From the NCBI RefSeq assembly GCF_010731655.1, contig NZ_AP022619.1, forward strand, positions 2,232,001 to 2,296,000: a stretch of DNA of 64,000 nt, given 5' to 3'. Positions 1-10,741 of this stretch are shown here, in pieces. Position 1 is the first letter of the stretch. Every line of letters starts with the position of its first letter. The stretch is from Mycobacterium paraseoulense. GTDB lineage: Bacteria > Actinomycetota > Actinomycetes > Mycobacteriales > Mycobacteriaceae. The notes beneath the pieces were generated by a model. It was not told the DNA's origin and did no database searches. It worked only from the letters and a program-made list of their open reading frames with translations. A program made the position numbers and the translations under genes.

Positions 1-1
1 C

Positions 2-826
2 AGTGATGAACAGCGGCCACAGCTCAAGGCGTTCATGGCCGACCTATGCTGGATCGAGAACATCGGCGCCAGGGGCTTCGCTGCGCTAGCGAAGAAGGCA
101 CCCACACCGACCATTGCCGAGATCTACCGGTATTTCCACGCCGAGGAGCAGCGTCACGCCAACGCTGAACTGGCGCTGATGAAGCGTTGGGGCATGCTCG
201 AGGACGGTGAGATTCCCGAGCCGAACGTGAACATCCGACTGGCGATCGACTGGCTGGACCGCTGGGCCGACGACATGCCGCTGTCTCTGCTGGGCACGGT
301 CATTCCGATGCTCGAAGTCGCACTGGACGGCGCCCTGTTGAAATTCCTCCTCGATGAGGTGCACGACCCCATCTGCCACCAGGTCTTCGAGAAGATCAAC
401 AATGACGAATCACGCCATCTGGTTGTCGATTTCGAAGTCCTCGACATGATCGGGCACGCGAAGATCCGACGGTTACTGATCGACTTCGTCGGTCACAATG
501 CCACTCCGGGTCTCATCATCGGTGCGATCATGGGCGCACCGCTGATCAACAGGATCCGCAACGAGATCACGGCCATGGGTATGGAGCCGGAGCGGCTTTA
601 CAGAGCCGTGAAAAGATTCAAAGAGCTTGGCGATCGCGGCGAACGTACCAGGCGGGTACCGACATATCGTTTCCTGAGGCGTTACGCGGGAGTGGTCACA
701 AATCCACGCCACCCGTACCACCTGCTGGCGAATTCGATGGTATGGCTTTCCGACCGATATCCGCGGCCCCTGCTTCCGTCGGTACCGACTTGGGTTGGAG
801 AACTCACCCACGAGCCGGCGGCGTGA
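2..826 (+). CDS. Ferritin-like diiron protein, 5' end cut by window
   Basis: The reading frame is open from the first bases of the window, so the true start lies upstream and the visible part is C-terminal. Two ExxH motifs are visible, in HAEEQRH and NNDESRH, with a largely helical, acidic sequence between them. That is the ligand pattern of ferritin-like diiron oxidases and oxygenases. The stop codon overlaps the GTG start of the following flavin monooxygenase (GTGA), so the two are probably co-translated and may act on one substrate. I do not recognise the exact family or substrate. A small-molecule or fatty acid oxygenase is an inference from the diiron ligands and the neighbour. Confidence 0.7.
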   Translation, partial: SDEQRPQLKAFMADLCWIENIGARGFAALAKKAPTPTIAEIYRYFHAEEQRHANAELALMKRWGMLEDGEIPEPNVNIRLAIDWLDRWADDMPLSLLGTVIPMLEVALDGALLKFLLDEVHDPICHQVFEKINNDESRHLVVDFEVLDMIGHAKIRRLLIDFVGHNATPGLIIGAIMGAPLINRIRNEITAMGMEPERLYRAVKRFKELGDRGERTRRVPTYRFLRRYAGVVTNPRHPYHLLANSMVWLSDRYPRPLLPSVPTWVGELTHEPAA

Positions 827-2325
827 CCATGGCAGGCGACCACACCCACGCGGTGCTCATCGTCGGCGCCGGCTTCACCGGACTGGGCGCGGCGATCCGA
901 TTGGCCGACGCCGGGGTCGACGACATCGTGATCCTCGAACGCGGCGACCGGGTCGGCGGAACGTGGCGCGACACCACCTATCCCGGCGCCAGCTGTGACG
1001 TTCCCTCGCTGCTGTACTCGTACTCGTTCGTCAAGAACCCGGCCTGGTCGCGCACCTACTCCCCCGCGCCGGAGATCTGCCGCCACCTGGAAGACATGGC
1101 GACCAGGTTCGACATCCGCCGCCACATCCGATTCGGCCACGAGGTCAGCGGCTTGGCGTTCGACGAGGATCGCGGAGTCTGGACCGCAACCACCAAAGGC
1201 CGCAAGCGATTCCGCGCACGCACCGTCGTGCTCGCATCCGGGCCGTTGTCGGACGTCAGCTTTCCCGGCATCCGCGGGCTGGACAGCTATCGCGGACACA
1301 AGATTCACAGCGCCCGCTGGAACCACGACTACGACTTCGCCGGCAAGCGGGTCGCCGTCATCGGCACCGGCGCCAGCGCGATCCAGATCGTCCCCGAGCT
1401 GGTGAAGCGGGCCGGGTTCGTCAAGGTCTTCCAACGCACCCCGTGCTGGGTGTTGCCCCGCCTGGATGTCGCCACCCCACCCGCCGTCCAAACCCTGTTC
1501 ACCAAAGTCCCTGCCGCCCAGCAGCTTGCCCGTCAGGCCCTGTTCTGGGGCCACGAGGCCAGCGCCACGGCGCTGGTGTGGGATACCCCGCTGACCTCGC
1601 TGGTCGCGCGCCTGGGGCGGGCCCATCTGCGGACGCGGGTGAAGGACCCGTGGCTGCGGCGGCAGCTGACGCCGGACTTCCGCCCGGGGTGCAAGCGCAT
1701 GCTGGTCTCCAGCGACTACTACCCCGCCCTGCAGCGGGACAACTGCAAGCTCATCGACTGGCCGATCGCCACCCTGAGCCCGGTCGGCATCCGCACCAGC
1801 GACGGCATCGAGCACCACCTCGACTGCATCGTGTTCGCCACCGGCTACGACGTCCACCTGACCGGTCCGCCGTTTCCGGTCACCGGGCTCGGCGGCCGGT
1901 CGCTCGCCGACGAATGGGCCGGCGGCGCACAGGCTTACAAGAGCATCAACGTGCACGGATATCCGAACCTGTTCGTGATGACCGGGCCCAACTCCGGGCC
2001 GGGCCACAACTCCCTGCTGGTCTACATCGAGGGGCAGCTGGAGTACGCGGTGCGCGGGATCACCGCCATCCTCGACGACGACCTGCGCTATCTCGATGTG
2101 CGACAAGAGGTCCAGCGCCGGCACAACGACGGCCTCCAGCGGCGCCTCACCAAGACGACGTGGATGTCGGGCTGCCGCAGTTGGTACCTCACCAAGGACG
2201 GATACAACGGGTCGATGTACCCGGGTTTCGCGACGCAGTATCTTCGGCAGATGAGGGATTTCCGCTACGAGGATTACCGGGCGGTGGCGCGCCGCACCCA
2301 GGCGGCTGCCGTCTCGTCGGGCTGA
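823..2325 (+). CDS. Baeyer-Villiger-type FAD/NADPH monooxygenase
   Basis: Flavin-dependent monooxygenase of about 500 residues, the usual size for this family. An N-terminal FAD-binding Rossmann motif (GAGFTGLG) is followed by a Baeyer-Villiger-like fingerprint, YRGHKIHSARW, with Tyr in place of the first Phe, and a second nucleotide-binding motif (GTGASA) for NADPH. Members insert oxygen next to ketones or hydroxylate lipids and amines; the substrate cannot be read from sequence. The start is either GTG at 823, overlapping the upstream stop, or ATG at 829. It is followed after 3 bases by a MerR regulator, which may control it. Confidence 0.85.
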   Translation: MTMAGDHTHAVLIVGAGFTGLGAAIRLADAGVDDIVILERGDRVGGTWRDTTYPGASCDVPSLLYSYSFVKNPAWSRTYSPAPEICRHLEDMATRFDIRRHIRFGHEVSGLAFDEDRGVWTATTKGRKRFRARTVVLASGPLSDVSFPGIRGLDSYRGHKIHSARWNHDYDFAGKRVAVIGTGASAIQIVPELVKRAGFVKVFQRTPCWVLPRLDVATPPAVQTLFTKVPAAQQLARQALFWGHEASATALVWDTPLTSLVARLGRAHLRTRVKDPWLRRQLTPDFRPGCKRMLVSSDYYPALQRDNCKLIDWPIATLSPVGIRTSDGIEHHLDCIVFATGYDVHLTGPPFPVTGLGGRSLADEWAGGAQAYKSINVHGYPNLFVMTGPNSGPGHNSLLVYIEGQLEYAVRGITAILDDDLRYLDVRQEVQRRHNDGLQRRLTKTTWMSGCRSWYLTKDGYNGSMYPGFATQYLRQMRDFRYEDYRAVARRTQAAAVSSG

Positions 2326-2328
2326 CAC

Positions 2329-3255
2329 ATGGCGCCGGACCGCCCGCTCGACCGTTCTCCACGACCCGAACCCGGCACGATCGCCAGCGTGTTGCACAAC
2401 GTGCGGCGCGCGCCCAAGCGCGTTCGGCGTCAGTCGCGGGAATACCGGCAATTGATCGAGACGGCGGTGTCGCAACTGTTCGACGCCGCGGTTCGCCACC
2501 CCCACGGCGACCCCGCATCCGGTGAATACCGGATCGACGACCTGGCCCGGCTGGCCGGCACCACCACCCGCAACATCCGGGTCTACCGCGACCGCGGGTT
2601 GCTTCCCCCACCGTTGCGCGTCGGCCGCATCGCATTGTTCAACGACACCCACCTGACCCGGCTGCGGCTGATCACCTCGATGCTCGACCGCGGATACAAC
2701 ATCGCGCACGTGCGCGAAATGCTGAGCGCCTGGGAGGAAGGCAAGAGCCTGGGCGACGTGCTGGGTCTCGAGACGGCGATCGTGGGCACCTGGACCACCG
2801 AGAAACCACAGACCATGCCTTTGGTCCAGGCGCAGCGACTCGTCGACGACCCGGACGCCTTCGAGCGACTGGTGGCGCTGCACGTCATCCGTGTCGACGG
2901 GGCGCAAGCCACCGTCACCCGTCCCAAACTGATCGAGGCCTTCAACGAAATCCGCGGGTACGGCGTCGAATTGGAGAAACTCATCGACCTCCACGAGCAG
3001 ATCGTGCCCGAAGTCGACAAGATCAGCGACATGCTCGTGCGCGCCGGGGCCGAGCACGTGCTGGACCGCATCAAGCCCGGCCAGCCCCTGCCGGCCGATG
3101 CCGAGATCGCCGAGCTGATCACCATGCTGGTGCGGTTCCGGACTCAAGCCGTGGCGACGGTCACCGCCACGCTCGCGTCGTCGATCGAGTCCAATATCGA
3201 GTCACTGGCGAGCCGCATTCTCGCCGACTACCTCGAGTCCAGCTCGTCGGCCTGA
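2329..3255 (+). CDS. MerR family transcriptional regulator
   Basis: A 308-residue protein with a MerR-type winged helix near residues 65-130 (YRIDDLARLAGTTTRNIRVY, then RGLLPPPLRVGR). MerR proteins bind DNA as dimers and usually act on a nearby promoter. The C-terminal half is long, helical and lacks an obvious metal-binding cysteine set, which suggests an organic or lipid effector rather than a metal; that is inference. The gene starts 3 bases after the monooxygenase, so it is likely in the same operon. It converges on the desaturase gene, with 18 bases between stops. Confidence 0.85.
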   Translation: MAPDRPLDRSPRPEPGTIASVLHNVRRAPKRVRRQSREYRQLIETAVSQLFDAAVRHPHGDPASGEYRIDDLARLAGTTTRNIRVYRDRGLLPPPLRVGRIALFNDTHLTRLRLITSMLDRGYNIAHVREMLSAWEEGKSLGDVLGLETAIVGTWTTEKPQTMPLVQAQRLVDDPDAFERLVALHVIRVDGAQATVTRPKLIEAFNEIRGYGVELEKLIDLHEQIVPEVDKISDMLVRAGAEHVLDRIKPGQPLPADAEIAELITMLVRFRTQAVATVTATLASSIESNIESLASRILADYLESSSSA

Positions 3256-3273
3256 ACGGTTTGAACTGCCACG

Positions 3274-4290
3274 TCAGTGCCCGCTCAGGGTCAGCCTTCC
3301 CTCTGTCTCGAGAACTTTCCTCGCCGTGATCTTTTCGGTCTTGCGGGCCTCGCGTTCGAGATAGCGCTGCTTGGATTCCTCGAATTTGTCGGAGGCCTGC
3401 TCGAGCTCCTTGACCAGCACGGCGAGATCGTCGCGCATCCGCGCGGCTTCGCCGGTGAAGTCTTCGCGTTCGAAGATGCGCCACTTCCTGAGCACGGGCA
3501 TCACCACCTCGTCGAGATGGATGCGCGGGTCGTAGACGCCGCCGACGGCGATGACCACCGCCTTGCGCCGGAATTCGGGCACCGTGAATCCGGGCATCTT
3601 GAAGTTGCGCAGGATTCGGTGGACCGACTTCATCGCCTGGTTCGGGGCGATGTCGAGGCCCGCCGCGCTGACGTCCCGGTAGAAGATCATGTGCAGGTTC
3701 TCGTCGTGGGACACCCTGGCCATCAGCTGCTCCGCGATGGGGTCCTGAGAGGCCTTGCCGGTGTTGCGGTGCGAAACGCGGGTGGCCAGCTCCTGAAACG
3801 AGACGTACATGACCGAGTCGAACAGGCTCTCGGCGAACATGTCGCCCTGCTGATTCTGCCCCGGGCTGAAGCCCCTGGTCATTTGCTCCAGGCGCAGCCG
3901 CTCCAGCGCCACCGGGTCGACCGCGCGAGTGACCACCAGGTAGTCGCGCAGCGCCGTGCTGTGCCGGGCCTCCTCGGCCGTCCACCTGTTGATCCACTGC
4001 CCCCAGGGGCCGTCCATGCTGAAGTTCATCGCGATCTCGCGGTGATACGACGGCAAATTGTCCTCGGTCAGCAGGTTTTGCACCATCGCCACCTGCGCGA
4101 CGTCGGGGAGCCGAGTGTCCCCGGGCTCCCAGTCCTGACCGTCCAGCGCATGGAAATTCTTGCCGTCCGACCACGGGACGTAGTCGTGTGGATTCCACTC
4201 TTTGAACATCGAAAGGTGGCGGTTGAGCAGATCCTCGACCACCGGCTCGAGCTCATGGAGTAGCTGCAGGTTAGTCAGATCGTTGGACAC
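3274..4290 (-). CDS. DesA1-like acyl-[ACP] desaturase paralogue
   Basis: Soluble diiron stearoyl-ACP desaturase family, 338 residues, the length I remember for M. tuberculosis DesA1 (Rv0824c), which it resembles along its whole length. Diiron ligand motifs are visible: EEARH (E106, E107, H110) and DENLH (E197, H200). DesA1 introduces a double bond into ACP-bound fatty acids during mycolic acid synthesis. Because it lies beside mbtI rather than at the DesA1 locus, I call it a paralogue. The GTG start has a strong ribosome-binding site (ggaggg, 4295-4300). Its C-terminal quarter is charged and probably helical. The acyl substrate is unknown; a role in the siderophore acyl chain is only suggested by the neighbour. 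Confidence 0.85.
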   Translation of the reverse strand: MSNDLTNLQLLHELEPVVEDLLNRHLSMFKEWNPHDYVPWSDGKNFHALDGQDWEPGDTRLPDVAQVAMVQNLLTEDNLPSYHREIAMNFSMDGPWGQWINRWTAEEARHSTALRDYLVVTRAVDPVALERLRLEQMTRGFSPGQNQQGDMFAESLFDSVMYVSFQELATRVSHRNTGKASQDPIAEQLMARVSHDENLHMIFYRDVSAAGLDIAPNQAMKSVHRILRNFKMPGFTVPEFRRKAVVIAVGGVYDPRIHLDEVVMPVLRKWRIFEREDFTGEAARMRDDLAVLVKELEQASDKFEESKQRYLEREARKTEKITARKVLETEGRLTLSGH

Positions 4291-4328
4291 AAAGCCCTCC
4301 AGTTATGTGTGCCGTCAAGTAACGCACA

Positions 4329-4353
4329 ATGTATCTGTGTCATGCGGTTACAT
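4329..4353. promoter_or_regulatory. Inverted repeat upstream of the desaturase
   Basis: ATGTA and TACAT arms separated by 15 bases lie about 40 bases upstream of the desaturase start. A weak promoter reading on the minus strand (TTGTGC, 17 bases, ATAACT) lies between this repeat and the gene. This could be a regulator site, but the short arms make chance likely. Confidence 0.2.
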
Positions 4354-4465
4354 AAAGATGGCACGCCCGGAAGACGCCGAACTAGGGCCAAAGGTCCCTA
4401 CGCCGGAAGTGACGCCCACCACGCCGCGGCAGCCCGGCCGGGCCACCCGTCAGCCCAGCTGGGGG

Positions 4466-5843
<1,378 letters not shown>

Positions 5844-6181
5844 CTAAGGGCGCGCAACCGATCCCGTCACCGGCCGGTCTAATCCGGCCGCCCGGTCAGG
5901 ACTCCCTCGGAGTTAAAGCGCCGGCCACCCCCGAGCAGTGCGGGGGCGCCACCCACGTCGACCCCCTCCCGTTTCGCCGTTGCCGCAGGTGAGAGGGGCG
6001 AAGTGGGGCCGCCGCATGGGGCCGGTGACCGCCGGAGTGAATCTCGACACAGTCAAACGTTTCCCGACCGTTTACCTCATGGCCACACAGCGACGGGTCG
6101 CCCCCACCGGGCGTCTCCTAGACTCGATGTCTAACCGCGCGAACCCTCTGGCCGGGGATTAGTTGTGTGCTCAACCATTGA
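5844..6181. other. Intergenic stretch between mbtI and the 70-residue gene
   Basis: About 340 bases between the mbtI iron box and the ribosome-binding site of the next gene. It presumably holds both promoters. A 74-residue ORF here has no ribosome-binding site and no recognisable sequence. I see nothing else I can support. Confidence 0.4.
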
Positions 6182-6193
6182 AAGAGGAACACC

Positions 6194-6406
6194 ATGTTCG
6201 TCATCCGGCTTGCGAACGGCGAAGAGGTTCAGGGCGGCGAGGGCGACGAGCTCGACATCAATCCGGAGACCGGTGTACTCACCGTTTCGCGCGTCGACGG
6301 GTTTCAGGAAATCACCACGCATTACTCGCCAATGGCTTGGCTGTCGGTGACCCACCGAAAGAAGGGCGTCGGGGTCCGTCCCTCCCTCATTTCATCGTCG
6401 CGCTGA
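6194..6406 (+). CDS. Small conserved mycobacterial protein, 70 residues
   Basis: A short soluble protein that begins MFVIRLANGEEVQGGEGDEL and contains a compact hydrophobic and acidic core (LDINPETGVLTVSRVDG), which looks like a small beta-rich domain. A good ribosome-binding site (aagagga, 6182-6188) precedes the ATG, which supports a real gene. I believe homologues are annotated as hypothetical in other mycobacteria, but I cannot name a function. The last residues (KKGVGVRPSLISSSR) look less conserved. It stands alone between mbtI and the permease genes on the plus strand. Confidence 0.65.
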   Translation: MFVIRLANGEEVQGGEGDELDINPETGVLTVSRVDGFQEITTHYSPMAWLSVTHRKKGVGVRPSLISSSR

Positions 6407-6694
6407 TTCCGGGTTGAGCCCACAGCAAATACACAGCACTTTCACACCAAATCCACGCCTGCGCCGCGGGCGGCGGACGCTCGGCAGATCGCCAGCTCCA
6501 AGCCTCTGACCAGCGCCTATGCCGGGGCAAGGCCGCCCCGCGGCACCCCGACACGCATGCACTTCATGCTTTGCATTCGAGTGGCGGTTTGACACCTTGA
6601 GGGATAAGTTTTGCACGGTCGTCGGGATGTTTGTGGTGGCTCCGCTTGCGGACCGCGCTTTCCCTGATACCGCACTCATCGAGGAAGGCGTCGG
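6407..6694. other. Intergenic stretch before the first permease
   Basis: About 290 bases. A TTGACA hexamer at 6589-6594 could be a -35 element, but no convincing -10 sits 16-18 bases downstream. A ribosome-binding site (gaggaagg) lies just before the permease start. Nothing else is recognisable. Confidence 0.35.
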
Positions 6695-7933
6695 ATGCTG
6701 CAAGAGTTTTGGCACAACTTCACCCATAACCTGTTCAAGCCGCTCCTGCTGTTCTTCTACTTCGGATTCCTCATTCCGATCCTGAAGGTGCGCTTCGAAT
6801 TTCCCTATGTGATCTATCAGGGTCTGACGATGTACCTGCTGCTGGCCATCGGCTGGCACGGGGGTGAGGAACTCGCCAAGATCAGCGCCGGCAGCGTCGG
6901 GGTGATCGTGGGCTTCATGGTGTTGGGGTTCGTGCTCAACTTCGTGATCGGCGGCATCGCCTACCTGCTGTTGAATTGGCTGACTTCGCTTCGACGAATC
7001 GACCGTGCGACGGTCGCCGGGTATTACGGGTCGGACTCGGCGGGGACGTTCGCCACCTGCGTGGCCGTCCTGACGGCCATCGGCATGGCGTTCAATGCCT
7101 ACATGCCGGTGATGTTGGCGGTCATGGAGATTCCGGGCTGCCTGGTGGCGTTGTACTTCGTGGCGCGCCTCCGGCACCGCGGGATGGACGAGGCGGGGAA
7201 CATGTCCGACGAGCCGGGCTACACCGCGCCGGTCAAGGTTGGAGTGGGGCCCGGCGCCGCCGCGATGCCCCCGCACGGCCAGAGCCTCGAGGAGTCCGAG
7301 CACGAGCGCGGAATAGAGCAGGAGCTGGAATTCTCCCTGGAAAAGCTCGACCATCCGGACTGGGAGCCGGACCAGAGCCCGCCGCGCACCGCCGGCAAAA
7401 GGGCGCCCATTTTCTCCCGGGAGCTGTTCCAAGAGGTGTTCCTCAACCCCGGGCTCGTCCTGCTCATGGGTGGCATCATCATCGGCCTGGTCAGTGGGCT
7501 GCAGGGCCAGAAGGTGGTCGCCGACGACGACAGGTTCTTTGTCCTGGCGTTCCAGGGCGTGCTCTGTTTGTTCCTGCTCGAGATGGGCATGACCGCCTCC
7601 CGGAAGCTGAAGGACCTGCGAACGGCCGGCCCCGGCTTCATCTTCTTCGGCCTCCTCGCCCCGAATATCTTTGCGCCGCTTGGCATCCTGGTCGCCCACA
7701 GCTACGCGTCGCTCACTCACGCCGATTTCAAGCCGGGAACCTACGTGCTGTTCGCGGTGCTCTGCGGCGCGGCCTCCTACATCGCCGTCCCGGCTGTCCA
7801 GCGGCTGGCGATCCCCGAAGCCAGCCCCACCCTGCCGTTGGCCGCATCGCTGGGCCTGACGTTCTCCTACAACGTCACCATCGGAATCCCGCTCTACATC
7901 GAGGTCAACCGGCTGATCGCGCACTGGTTCTAG
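6695..7933 (+). CDS. SbtA-type sodium-dependent bicarbonate permease family protein, copy 1
   Basis: Integral membrane protein of 412 residues with about ten hydrophobic segments in two halves separated by a hydrophilic, acidic loop (about residues 170-245). The conserved core includes NLFKPLLLFFYFGFLIP and YYGSDSAG. It matches M. tuberculosis Rv2387 from memory and the SbtA (DUF897) family, whose cyanobacterial members import bicarbonate with sodium; transport by the mycobacterial proteins is inferred. No SbtB-like regulator or carbonic anhydrase gene is adjacent. A second copy follows after 228 bases in the same orientation. Confidence 0.85.
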   Translation: MLQEFWHNFTHNLFKPLLLFFYFGFLIPILKVRFEFPYVIYQGLTMYLLLAIGWHGGEELAKISAGSVGVIVGFMVLGFVLNFVIGGIAYLLLNWLTSLRRIDRATVAGYYGSDSAGTFATCVAVLTAIGMAFNAYMPVMLAVMEIPGCLVALYFVARLRHRGMDEAGNMSDEPGYTAPVKVGVGPGAAAMPPHGQSLEESEHERGIEQELEFSLEKLDHPDWEPDQSPPRTAGKRAPIFSRELFQEVFLNPGLVLLMGGIIIGLVSGLQGQKVVADDDRFFVLAFQGVLCLFLLEMGMTASRKLKDLRTAGPGFIFFGLLAPNIFAPLGILVAHSYASLTHADFKPGTYVLFAVLCGAASYIAVPAVQRLAIPEASPTLPLAASLGLTFSYNVTIGIPLYIEVNRLIAHWF

Positions 7934-8161
7934 GTCCGGCCCTCGCCGAGAACCGCAGGGGTCACCGAATCATGGTGGGCAGCAGCCTCTTTGGCGGGTC
8001 GCGACGGAGCCTCGGGTGGGATCCCGATTCCGCTCGTCGTTAATTGTTCGTAAAGACGGGTTGGGCCGGACCCCCGAAGCCGGCGGTTCCACTAGGTTCG
8101 TTGACGCCGCGAGTCGGTTGCTGCCCCCCGCAGCACCCGGCCGCGTCGCCGGGAGGCGCAC

Positions 8162-9388
8162 ATGGTTTACGAGTTGTGGGAAAACTTCATCCACAACCTC
8201 TTCAAGCCGCTGTTGCTGTTCTTCTATTTCGGGTTCCTCATCCCGATCTTGAAGGTGCGGTTCGAGTTCCCGTACGTGATCTATCAGGGCCTGACCATGT
8301 ACCTGCTGGTGGCGATCGGCTGGCAGGGCGGCGAAGAACTGGCCAAAGTCAAACCCGCCGACATCGACAACATCGCCGGGTTCGTCGCGCTGGGCTTCAC
8401 GCTGAACGTCGTCATCGGTGCGCTCACCTACGTCCTGCTGAGGTACCTGACCCGGCTGCGACGAGTCGACCGGGCGGCGGTGGCGGGCTACTACGGGTCG
8501 GACTCGGCGGGTGCCTTCGCCACCTGCGTGGCCGTGCTCACCAGCGTCAAGATCGCCTTCGACGCCTACATGCCGGTCCTGCTGGCGTTCATGGAGATTC
8601 CCGGCTGCCTGGTGGCGCTGTACTTGGTGGCCCGGCTGCGGCACCGGGGCATGGACGACGCCGGGTACATGCCGGACGAGGACGGCTACGCGGCGCCCGC
8701 CGCGGGTGGACCGGGCGCGGCCGACCAGCGGAGACTGGGCGAAGACGTGGACGACCGCGTCGACCGCGGGATCGAGGAGGAGCTGGAGCTCTCGCTGGAA
8801 AAGCGGGAGCATCCCGAGCGGTACGCCAATAGCGTGCCGCGCACCAAGGCACCGCTGATGTCGCGCGCGATCTTGCAGGAAGTGTTCCTCAACCCCGGAC
8901 TCATCCTGCTCATCGGCGGCATCGGCATCGGCTTCATCGGTGCGCTGCAGGGCCAGAAGGTGGTGCACGACCAGAACGAGCTTTTCGTCGCGGCGTTTCA
9001 GGGCGTGCTGTGCCTGTTCCTGCTCGAGATGGGGATGACGGCGTCGCGCAAGTTGCGCGATCTCAAGTCTGCGGGCAGTGGCTTCATCGTCTTCGGTTTG
9101 TTGGCGCCCAACGTGTTTGCGTTGCTGGGAATCGTGGCCGCCTACTGCTACGCGAACCTCACGGACACGCACTTCCAACCGGGCACCTACGTGCTGTTCG
9201 CGGTGCTGTGCGGCGCGGCGTCATACATCACGCTTCCGGCGGTGCAACGGCTCGGCATCCCCGAGGCGAGCCCGACCTTGCCGCTGGCCGCCGCGCTGGG
9301 TCTGACATTCTCCTACACGGTCACCATCGGGATTCCGCTCTATATCGAGATCAACCGCGTCGTCGCGCACTGGTTCCCGGCCACCTGA
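8162..9388 (+). CDS. SbtA-type permease family protein, copy 2
   Basis: A 408-residue paralogue of the preceding gene. The two are nearly identical in the N-terminal membrane segments (both read NLFKPLLLFFYFGFLIPILK) and in the C-terminal half, and differ mostly in the central hydrophilic loop, which here contains an acidic stretch (EDVDDRVDRGIEEELELSLE). The ATG has its own ribosome-binding site (gggaggcg). M. tuberculosis has one copy here as I remember it, so this is a lineage-specific tandem duplication. Loop divergence suggests different regulation of the two carriers; that is inference. It converges on hemW, with 3 bases between stops. Confidence 0.85.
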   Translation: MVYELWENFIHNLFKPLLLFFYFGFLIPILKVRFEFPYVIYQGLTMYLLVAIGWQGGEELAKVKPADIDNIAGFVALGFTLNVVIGALTYVLLRYLTRLRRVDRAAVAGYYGSDSAGAFATCVAVLTSVKIAFDAYMPVLLAFMEIPGCLVALYLVARLRHRGMDDAGYMPDEDGYAAPAAGGPGAADQRRLGEDVDDRVDRGIEEELELSLEKREHPERYANSVPRTKAPLMSRAILQEVFLNPGLILLIGGIGIGFIGALQGQKVVHDQNELFVAAFQGVLCLFLLEMGMTASRKLRDLKSAGSGFIVFGLLAPNVFALLGIVAAYCYANLTDTHFQPGTYVLFAVLCGAASYITLPAVQRLGIPEASPTLPLAAALGLTFSYTVTIGIPLYIEINRVVAHWFPAT

Positions 9389-9391
9389 GCG

Positions 9392-10564
9392 CTACCCCAG
9401 GACGGTACGCACCACCGCGTCGGCCAGCAGCCGTCCGCGCGGCGTCAGGACGAACCGATCGGCGTCGGCCACCAGCAGCCCGTCGGCGACCGCGCCTTCG
9501 GCGCGTTGTTGTTCGGCGGGACCCAGCACGTCACGCGGAAGACCTTGGCGCAGGCGGGTTTTCAACAGCACATCTTCGGTGTGCAGGGTATCGGCGTCCA
9601 GGCGCTCGAATCCCGCCACCGGCAACGCGGCACCGGCCAGCCTCTCCGCATAGGTGTTGGGGTGCTTGACATTCCACCACCGCGTGGCGCCGACGTGGCC
9701 ATGGGCTCCCGGTCCGGCGCCCCACCACTGGCCACCGTCCCAATAGCCGAGATTGTGTCGGCACTCACCGCCGGGTCGCGCCCAGTTGGACACCTCGTAC
9801 CAGGACATCCCGGCCTCGGAGAGTCGGGCATCGACCAGCTCGTAGCGGTGTGCCAGCACGTCGTCGTCGGGCGGCGCCAGCTCGCCGCGGCGGACCCGCC
9901 GGGCCAGCGCGGTGCCGTCCTCGACGACCAGCGCGTAGGCGGACACGTGATCGACGCCGGTGTCGATCGCCGTGTCGACGGAGCGCAGCAGGTCGTCGTC
10001 GGACTCCCCCGGGGTTCCATAGATCAGATCGAGGCTGACGTGCTCGAAGCCGGCGTCCAACGCTTCGCGGGCGGCGGCCGCCGATCGGTTCGGGGTGTGG
10101 ATGCGGTCGAGGACCCCCAACACCCGCGGTGACACCGACTGCATGCCGAGCGACACCCTCGTGTAGCCGGCCGCGCGCACGGCGTCGAAGAAGTCCGGCC
10201 AGGCCGACTCCGGGTTGGCCTCGGTGGTGATCTCGGCACCGGGCGCCAGGGTGAAATGCTCGCGCACCATGTCCAGGACCGACGCCACCCGCGCGCCGCC
10301 CAGCAGCGACGGCGTCCCGCCCCCGACGAACACCGTGTCGACGGTCGGCCCGGGGAGCCGCTCGGCGGCCAGCTTCAGCTCCGTCCGCAGCGACGCTAGC
10401 CAGGCGTCGGGGTTCACCCCGCCCAGCTCGGCGGGCGTGTAGGTGTTGAAATCGCAGTAGCCGCAACGGGTTATGCAGAACGGAACGTGAATGTACATCC
10501 CGAACGACCGTCCGGGGACGGGCTGCAGGTCGGGCAGCGCGACCGCTTCCTCGCGAAGTGCCAT
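9392..10564 (-). CDS. hemW: Radical SAM heme chaperone HemW (HemN-like)
   Basis: A 390-residue radical SAM protein. The iron-sulfur/SAM motif CxxxCxxC is visible in FCITRCGYCDF near the N-terminus, followed by GGTPSLL and the HemW-type HNLGYWDGGQWWG segment. It matches M. tuberculosis Rv2388c, annotated hemN. Proteins with this short N-terminus are now mostly regarded as heme-trafficking HemW rather than oxygen-independent coproporphyrinogen oxidase; that assignment is from family knowledge. M. tuberculosis has rpfD and Rv2390c between this gene and sirA. Both are missing here, and a 390-base gap holds only the sirA leader. Confidence 0.88.
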   Translation of the reverse strand: MALREEAVALPDLQPVPGRSFGMYIHVPFCITRCGYCDFNTYTPAELGGVNPDAWLASLRTELKLAAERLPGPTVDTVFVGGGTPSLLGGARVASVLDMVREHFTLAPGAEITTEANPESAWPDFFDAVRAAGYTRVSLGMQSVSPRVLGVLDRIHTPNRSAAAAREALDAGFEHVSLDLIYGTPGESDDDLLRSVDTAIDTGVDHVSAYALVVEDGTALARRVRRGELAPPDDDVLAHRYELVDARLSEAGMSWYEVSNWARPGGECRHNLGYWDGGQWWGAGPGAHGHVGATRWWNVKHPNTYAERLAGAALPVAGFERLDADTLHTEDVLLKTRLRQGLPRDVLGPAEQQRAEGAVADGLLVADADRFVLTPRGRLLADAVVRTVLG

Positions 10565-10741
10565 GCCAAATCATCCCACGGTGCGCCGCCGCCGGCCGGG
10601 CCGCCGACAGCTGCGCAGCCGCGCACCCCGACGGCCGGCAGGTTTCCTGGTTGTTCTTACCCGGGCGGCCAGCTTAATGCGGAATTCCGTTCACCGTGAG
10701 CGGATATTTGACCTGGTGGCGTCGCCGCCCATCGGGCATGG

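Noticed and set aside
682..3147. Minus-strand ORF of 821 codons opposite the monooxygenase and MerR genes
   Set aside because: Antisense shadow; no domain recognisable, while the plus strand carries clear enzymes.
5938..6162. 74-codon ORF upstream of the small conserved gene
   Set aside because: No ribosome-binding site, no recognisable sequence and atypical composition.
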